Source: Leptospira alstonii serovar Sichuan str. 79601 (GTDB lineage Bacteria > Spirochaetota > Leptospiria > Leptospirales > Leptospiraceae). Taken from it: a stretch of 49,110 nt of DNA. This document shows positions 29,074 through 49,110 of this stretch, piece by piece. Under the pieces are notes generated by a model that saw only the letters and a list, made by a program, of their open reading frames with translations, made no database searches and was not told the DNA's origin. Position 1 is the stretch's first letter; each line of letters opens with the position of its first letter. A program made the position numbers and the translations under genes. The stretch is taken from assembly GCF_000347175.1 (NCBI RefSeq), contig NZ_ANIK01000095.1, forward strand, positions 1 to 49,110, in the 5' to 3' direction.

Positions 29074-29481
29074 TCAACTGTTTCGGAGAATATTGACCAT
29101 GGAGTAGAGACCGTTCCTTCTCGACATCGAAAGATGTTTGTCGAGTCCGATCTCCTTTAGAAATTCGAGAGAAGCGTTTTTCATCTCTTCCCGAGTACGT
29201 CCCGAAAAAACACGAATGAGAAGCGCGATCATTCCTCGGGTTATCGCCGAATCGCTGTCCGCTTGGAATTCGATTCTGCCGTTTTTTTCTTCGGAAACGA
29301 TCCAAACCCGGGACTGACATCCGGGAACCAAACGTTCGGGAGTTTTTTCGGAATCGGGAATTTCTCCGAGTTCGTCGCCCATTTCGATTAGAAGTTGATA
29401 TCGTTCCTGCCAGTCCGTACATTCCGAAAATTCGGACACGATTTCTTTCTGAACTTCCGCAACACTGCTCATGATTTCCAT
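29074..29481 (-). CDS. sufE: SufE-family sulfur acceptor
   Basis: A 135-residue protein with the SufE core: [29 protein letters not shown] near the N-terminus, then the sulfur-accepting cysteine in VPGCQSRVW (about residue 56), and a helical C-terminal part ([17 protein letters not shown]). SufE takes persulfide sulfur from SufS and stimulates it. The window thus encodes both SufU and SufE, 25 kb apart. The start could be ATG 29481 or ATG 29472; GGAAA precedes both. It stands alone, opposite the oxidoreductase gene. Confidence 0.9.
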   Translation of the reverse strand: MEIMSSVAEVQKEIVSEFSECTDWQERYQLLIEMGDELGEIPDSEKTPERLVPGCQSRVWIVSEEKNGRIEFQADSDSAITRGMIALLIRVFSGRTREEMKNASLEFLKEIGLDKHLSMSRRNGLYSMVNILRNS

Positions 29482-29661
29482 TTCCAACTTTTTCTCATTT
29501 CTCTCGTAAGCAATCAGAAAACGCAAACTAACGTCTTAAGCTCCTTATCTCGTTTGTTAGACGAATTCGATTTTACAAAAATGTGTTTTCGGAAAGTCCG
29601 TCTTAAAATTAGTTTCTCTTAAAACGAAAGGAAAATACAAAGGTGTGGAGAAAATATATTC

Positions 29662-30675
<1,014 letters not shown>

Positions 30676-30777
30676 TCCGAAGTCGCTTTTTGAAAGACGA
30701 AAGACATTTACTTCGATCCCTGACGACATCGATAGATCAACTTGCGACCTTGGAAAAGTTCTTATAATCGTTGCGTA

Positions 30778-31105
30778 TCATCTTACGAAAGGGCGAGATT
30801 TGATTCTTCCGTGACGAATGAAATCGAGAGGATCGGAATTCAAAGTCGGGTGGTGACTGAGCGTAAGAGTCGTGTTCACCGGAAGACCGTAATTCTTATA
30901 AGAACCTTGTAATATAGAAATCATCTTGGTAAGCGCGTATTGTTTGACGATGGACGGAATCCATCCGGGAGTTTTTGCCGCAAACACATCGGGCGGAATT
31001 ACCGGCTCCGATTACGAGAACGTCCTTACCTTTCCATTCGTTCGTAACACCTTTAAAATCGTGGGAATGTATAAACTTACCTCCGTTTCGAAAAAACCAG
31101 AAGTT
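30778..31105 (-). pseudogene. Flavin-containing monooxygenase remnant
   Basis: Reading from about 31105, one frame gives GGKFIHSHDFKGVTNEWKG and then KDVLVIGAGNSA, the NADPH-binding Rossmann motif of flavin monooxygenases. After a single frameshift near 31000 the sequence continues as DVFAAKTPGWIPS in a 69-residue open frame and ends prematurely at RIKSRPFVR (30778). The FAD-binding N-terminus and the C-terminal third are missing. It is a decayed fragment. Confidence 0.78.
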
Positions 31106-31234
31106 TGAGGCCGTTCAAACGTTACCTGCGGAGTTCCCGCGTTTCGACAGTTGGAAGCGAGAGTTATTCCGTTATACAAAACTCCCGTTGATAACTTAAA
31201 AAACCGAAATATTCAACAAAAAGAATATAACCTT

Positions 31235-34078
<2,844 letters not shown>

Positions 34079-34106
34079 AAAATTTCCTTTAACTCGCGTT
34101 AGGCGA

Positions 34107-34697
34107 TTAACTCAACCTTTTGAGAGAAACTCCCAGGGAATAAACGGCGACCGCGAGAACGATGTGGAAAATATCGACGTTCAAAATCGGCCCCCTGGAA
34201 CCGGTGGTTCCGATGGCAAGACCCGCAAGAATAAAAAGAATCGCTCCTAAAATTCCGTAAAGAGCCGCAACCTTCGTCGTTCCCGAATTTTTTCGAATAC
34301 AAACGAGAATCGCCGTAACCATCGCCGCTCCACCTAAAACCGTGGACAAAAGCGGAAACGGAAAAACGTATCCGAAAATCACATAAAGGATCAGTAATAC
34401 TCCCGCGATCGGATAAAAAGTATTCCTTTCCAACTTTTTGATTCCGATATGAAAAAAACCGATTCCGATCAACGGCACGCCTACAAAAGAAGCAAGCCCC
34501 ACACAAAAACGATAGATCGGATCCAAGAGTTCGATTCCGAAAAAATGAATCGTTCCCAAACCAGCGGAAATTCCTATCGTAAGAAATCCTACAAAGCCGG
34601 AGGTTCTGGAATAAGAAGCCGCATTTCTGATTTGAATCGCGGCGAAAACGGATACGAGACTTAAGATGAAATCGGAAAAAACAGTACTCAATTGCAT
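34107..34697 (-). CDS. Six-TM integral membrane protein of unknown function
   Basis: A 196-residue protein made almost entirely of hydrophobic helices: for example [68 protein letters not shown] and [20 protein letters not shown] few polar residues inside the membrane (an H in GTIHFFG, another in [14 protein letters not shown]) may be functional. I do not recognise a family. It precedes the aldo/keto reductase by 28 bp. Confidence 0.82.
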   Translation of the reverse strand: MQLSTVFSDFILSLVSVFAAIQIRNAASYSRTSGFVGFLTIGISAGLGTIHFFGIELLDPIYRFCVGLASFVGVPLIGIGFFHIGIKKLERNTFYPIAGVLLILYVIFGYVFPFPLLSTVLGGAAMVTAILVCIRKNSGTTKVAALYGILGAILFILAGLAIGTTGSRGPILNVDIFHIVLAVAVYSLGVSLKRLS

Positions 34698-34952
34698 GGT
34701 GGATGATAGTTCTTAAAGAAATAAATTTTGCAATTCTTTACTTTCAATAATTCGAAAAAAGATCGAATTCGATTCGAAAACTTTTTCGTCCCGAATCGGT
34801 TTCATCGATTGGGACCTTCGGGTTCAAAAACACTAAGGTTCGATCCATTCCCCGAGAACCCAAAAGTTTTAGAAAAGACTATAATAATTTTTGAATATGA
34901 ATTCGTTTTACGCTCTTGATAGGCTCTGCGATTTTTTGTTTTACGGATTCGA

Positions 34953-37463
<2,511 letters not shown>

Positions 37464-37813
37464 GTTTTACGATTCCTCGGACTCTTACGCACGGCTTTTC
37501 GAATGAACCGGGTTTCAATAAGTTTCCCAATTATAAGTTCATTCTAAAATAAGTTCTTTCCAATAACGAAAAAGCGAAAGAATTTTATTTTAACGTGTGC
37601 TCGAACTTTCGGTAAATTTTCGAAAGCCCTCGTCTTATTTTTGCTTCGCAAAGAACCCGGAATGATTTTGTAATCAACGATTTAATCTTTGAATCGAAAA
37701 TTTTTAGGATTTAACCGCAAAAGGGGCGAAAGTTGCTCTTAGACTAATCGGATTTAAGTAGGAGTTCCCGCATTTTACGAAAAGAACTTTGATTTCGTAG
37801 GAGTTCCCACATT
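37464..37813. repeat. Intergenic region with paired GTAGGAGTTCCC repeats
   Basis: A 350-bp gap upstream of the Amt-MCP gene, probably holding its promoter. Near the other end are two direct copies of GTAGGAGTTCCCGCATTTTACG (37758 and 37797, 39 bp apart), the second running into the amidase stop codon. Nothing else is recognised in the AT-rich middle. Confidence 0.5.
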
Positions 37814-39141
<1,328 letters not shown>

Positions 39142-39145
<4 letters not shown>

Positions 39146-39732
39146 AAAGCGCCGACCTTGTCGCGAAGACGAGTGAGATCCTCTCTTAATTTTTCGAGAG
39201 TTCTCGAAAGTTTCCTGTGACGATTGATAAGATCCGAATATTCGGAAATTTTAAAGTTATTTACGTTCCTTTTTTTATCCTCCTCTTGTTCCGGAGCCGA
39301 AGGAATCCCCTTAAAAACCTCCGAGGAAGATTCGAATTCCCGAATCAGTTTCAAATACTCCGCCGAACAAGCGGAGAAAAATTCGGGAGAAAGATTCTTT
39401 TGGGAAGATTCCATCCGTTTACCAAGCGCGTCCGTGGCGGTTTTTAGAAATGCAAAAAGGGACTGATTATCCCGAACCACTTCGTTTAGGGATTCTTGAA
39501 GATGAATTTCCGTTTTACTTTTGGAATGAAGAATTCCTCTTTTAGCCTTCCAATAGATCAGATAGATGAGAACGGCGGATACGATAAAAATAAATGAAAA
39601 TAGGAAGAAGGTTCTTTTTTCGTAAATCCATTCCAAAGTCTCCCATTGGAACAAATCCGGAGCGTAGGCCGCCATCGCCAAAGCGGTCAACATAATAAAG
39701 GTGAAAGAATAAAAGAAAATACGGACTGCCAT
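39142..39732 (-). CDS. Two-TM protein with cytoplasmic coiled coil
   Basis: A 196-residue protein. TM1 is about residues 5-25 and TM2 about 42-62 ([19 protein letters not shown]), followed by a basic stretch (KAKRG) and a long helical tail that ends in a heptad-rich coiled coil ([18 protein letters not shown], about 175-192). No family is recognised. It overlaps the amidase gene by 4 bp (ATGA), so the pair is probably co-translated and may work together at the envelope. Confidence 0.8.
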
Positions 39733-39833
39733 TCGGTTTCATGACAGATTCTCAGGCTGGACTTGTCAAGGAACCTTCTTGTCGTAAGAAAACCGGCACG
39801 AAAATTTAAGATCGTCTCTTATCGATTCCGATA

Positions 39834-40004
<171 letters not shown>

Positions 40005-40561
40005 AAGGGAATTTCCCCCGGTCCATTTATGCAGCTTGTCGATCCATTCAGAACTTTTTCTATTTTTGATCAATCTTTCACGCCTTTTTAAAACTATTCG
40101 ACTCCTCATCTAATATTTTTGTGTTAAAGACGTATATCAAACTTTCGTTGAGTATTTAATTAGCGTAAATTCCTCTTAAGAAAGTTAGGGCGAATCCAGC
40201 CTTGGCTTTGCCAAGTGCCGGACCGCGCTTTCTGCTCCAATCAACAAATTGACGATTTATTTGAAAAACGAAATTCGTTCGTCATTCCAATTTGTTGATT
40301 CCGCTTCAATCGCTTTCGCATGGGCTATACCGAACTCCCGTTAATTATCTGCACTGAAGTTCCCTATGACGGATTCTTTTTGTAATCAAAGGCCTTTTAA
40401 AATGAGCTTTGCATTCGTTCTCCTATGAAATCAGTCAAATGAAAATCATTTATCTCGAGATAAAGTCATTAAAATATAATTTGGTAGTCTTTGTAAGGCA
40501 TTAAGAATAAAAATAAACTAAATTATTTTATATAAATTACTAATATACCGAATCTTAATAT
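40005..40561. repeat. Intergenic region with hairpin repeat and AT-rich leader
   Basis: From about 40160 to 40345 lies a copy of the hairpin repeat family: GTTAGGGCGAATCC, a CTTGGCTTTGCCAAG hairpin, and a long inverted pair CAACAAATTG (40242-40251)/CAATTTGTTG (40288-40297), ending GCTTTCGCATGGGCTATACCGAAC. After 40430 the DNA becomes strikingly AT-rich up to the tcmP start and probably belongs to the transferred cassette. Confidence 0.65.
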
Positions 40562-42113
<1,552 letters not shown>

Positions 42114-42250
42114 GAAACGCTTTTTGATTTTAGGAATTGAGTAATTCAAAACTTTCTTTTCTTTTAAATTTATACATCGAATGCCTGATAAAATATTTTT
42201 TTATAAGCTACATCAGAACTTTAAAATATTCTTATATTTCTTCCAACAAC

Positions 42251-43045
<795 letters not shown>

Positions 43046-43166
43046 TCTGTCCGAAAAGAAACGTTGAACTTGGCCTTTTTGATAACCTAAAATTAAGTTC
43101 TGAAACACGCCGTAGGAGAAAAACGATCCTGAGAGGACTTTTTGATTTGCCACAATAGGTAACGTA

Positions 43167-47459
<4,293 letters not shown>

Positions 47460-47539
47460 GTCGGCAAACTTTTGAATTTCATTTCGCACGGTCTAACGTG
47501 AGTTCTTCAGTCAAGAAATTAAAAAAAATCGGTCTTTGC

Positions 47540-47717
47540 GGGAGTTCCCACGTACTAGGGGTCAGTGGATAGAAATTCAGATGTCAGGTTAAAATCTTTC
47601 CGATTTTATCCATAACGGCACGGAGTTTACCGTTCGTTTAAAACGTGGGAGTTCCCACGTACTAGGGTCAGTGGATAGAAATTCAGATGTCAGGTTAAAA
47701 TCTTTCCGATTTTATCC
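47540..47717. repeat. Tandemly duplicated dispersed repeat
   Basis: A 71-72 bp unit (GGGAGTTCCCACGTACTAGG, then GTCAGTGGATAGAAATTCAG and ATGTCAGGTTAAAATC) occurs at 47540 and again at 47647, 107 bp apart. The linker CATAACGGCACGGAGTTTAC...GTTTAAAACG is found inverted at 10022-10062. The second copy supplies the stop codon of the pseudogene at 47712. Confidence 0.8.
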
Positions 47718-48271
47718 GTATTTTGCACTTCCGAAAGGAATGATTGAAAAATACCATTCGGTCCGACCCTCGTCGGAAAAACGTCCAAGCGCAAAACCTT
47801 CGGCGTTTGTATCGTAGGAATCGACGATATTTCCCTGTATTTTTTCATCATCGACACAAGGATCCGAAACTTCCTTGTCGTCAATCACTACATCCGTTCT
47901 CAATGACACCAAGCTTTTCGAAATTCGAAAAGGTTTGAAAAATTCCAGTTGTTGAAGTTGCCGCAAAGTTCCCGAATAATAGACAAAAGTTTTATTCTTG
48001 ATTTGGTTTAAATTTAAATCCATCCGGAGAATCGATAAGGAGCCGTAACGAAGGCAACAGCAAGACGGGGTTTTTACTACGATGGTTGTAGATTTTTGAG
48101 AAGTTTAAAATCGATCTTGGCCTCTATGTTTTGCCAAGATACTTTATGATCCTTTCGGACATGTTTTAAAATTTCGTTCGTCAGATCCGAATCCAATTTC
48201 AAACTTTCACCGAACGACGAACTCGAAAAGAGAATGAAAAGAGTTATGATCCTAAACATGGAAAAATACAT
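47712..48271 (-). pseudogene. Exported protein of unknown function, frameshifted
   Basis: ATG 48271 has AAGGAG upstream and opens with a signal peptide (FRIITLFILFSSSSFGES), then stops after 64 codons. If the frame is shifted by one in the A5 tract near 48110, it continues KSTTIVVKTPS and joins a second open frame (KTFVYYSGTLRQLQQLEFF to the end IIPFGSAKYG) closing at 47712. The restored protein would have about 185 residues. The C-terminus ends inside a dispersed repeat. No family is recognised. A sequencing error in the A-tract would also explain the break. Confidence 0.68.
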
Positions 48272-48384
48272 ATTATAAACTCCTTTACGGATAACACATA
48301 CGATTTCTGCGTTTTACAATTCGGTCGAGATTTTTGGGATAGGGCACTGTTATTCAAGATTCCTTTTTGATAAAGTAAAATATC

Positions 48385-49110
<726 letters not shown>

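Overview
The window is chromosomal DNA of a spirochaete, almost certainly a pathogenic-clade Leptospira. This is inferred from the gene content, from the many TTG/GTG starts and from dense short dispersed repeats of a kind familiar from Leptospira intergenic DNA. No rRNA, tRNA or CRISPR was seen. Both ends lie inside the same IS110-family element (IS1533-like) in inverted, inward-facing orientation, so the window looks like a 48 kb segment (or contig) bounded by two IS copies.

Region by region. 0.5-1.5 kb: a decayed VOC gene and a DUF1697 gene. 1.7-6.4 kb (minus): a SUF iron-sulfur operon, sufC-sufD-Rieske-sufS-sufU, then sufT, with no sufB; sufE lies alone at 29 kb. 6.7-9.8 kb: a host-attachment-family protein, a 1.1 kb repeat nest (VNTR, transposon-like element with target duplication, inverted-repeat elements) and a glycerol-kinase-like gene. 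10.2-15.2 kb (minus): di-haem peroxidase, cupredoxin, cytochrome c, methyl-accepting chemotaxis protein and cyclic-nucleotide-type K+ channel, tightly packed. 15.5-20.4 kb (minus): ccmA-ccmB-ccmC (haem export), a response regulator/PP2C phosphatase, then purC-purS-purQ, with overlapping ends. 20.8-24.9 kb: a TPR protein, an exported protein, an orphan ABC ATPase, a methyltransferase and a thioesterase. 25.1-28.9 kb: an ArsR regulator with a symmetric operator over its start codon, DoxX, several START/AHSA1-domain genes (two of them truncated) and two small proteins. 29-34.7 kb: sufE, quinone oxidoreductase, a flavin-monooxygenase remnant, an ABC-F ATPase, an aldo/keto reductase and a membrane protein. 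35-37.5 kb: a fusion of an ammonium transporter to a chemoreceptor signalling domain. 37.8-40 kb: a double-amidase lipoprotein, a coiled-coil membrane protein and a small protein. 40.4-42.2 kb: an AT-rich two-gene cassette (three-Cys-motif partner TcmP plus Gp37/Gp68-family protein), with tcmP broken by an in-frame amber codon. 42.2-47.5 kb: TPR lipoprotein, then ribH-nusB-TPR-HEAT. 47.5-48.3 kb: duplicated repeats and a frameshifted exported protein.

The most interesting features are: the Amt-chemoreceptor fusion, whose predicted N-terminus is encoded by a dispersed repeat; the MCP embedded in a periplasmic redox operon; the TcmP/Gp37-Gp68 cassette; and at least four families of small non-coding elements. 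One of these has an 18-bp terminal inverted repeat, a 9-bp target duplication and a recognisable empty site nearby; another is nested inside a third. All functions are inferred from sequence reading alone; no database search was possible.
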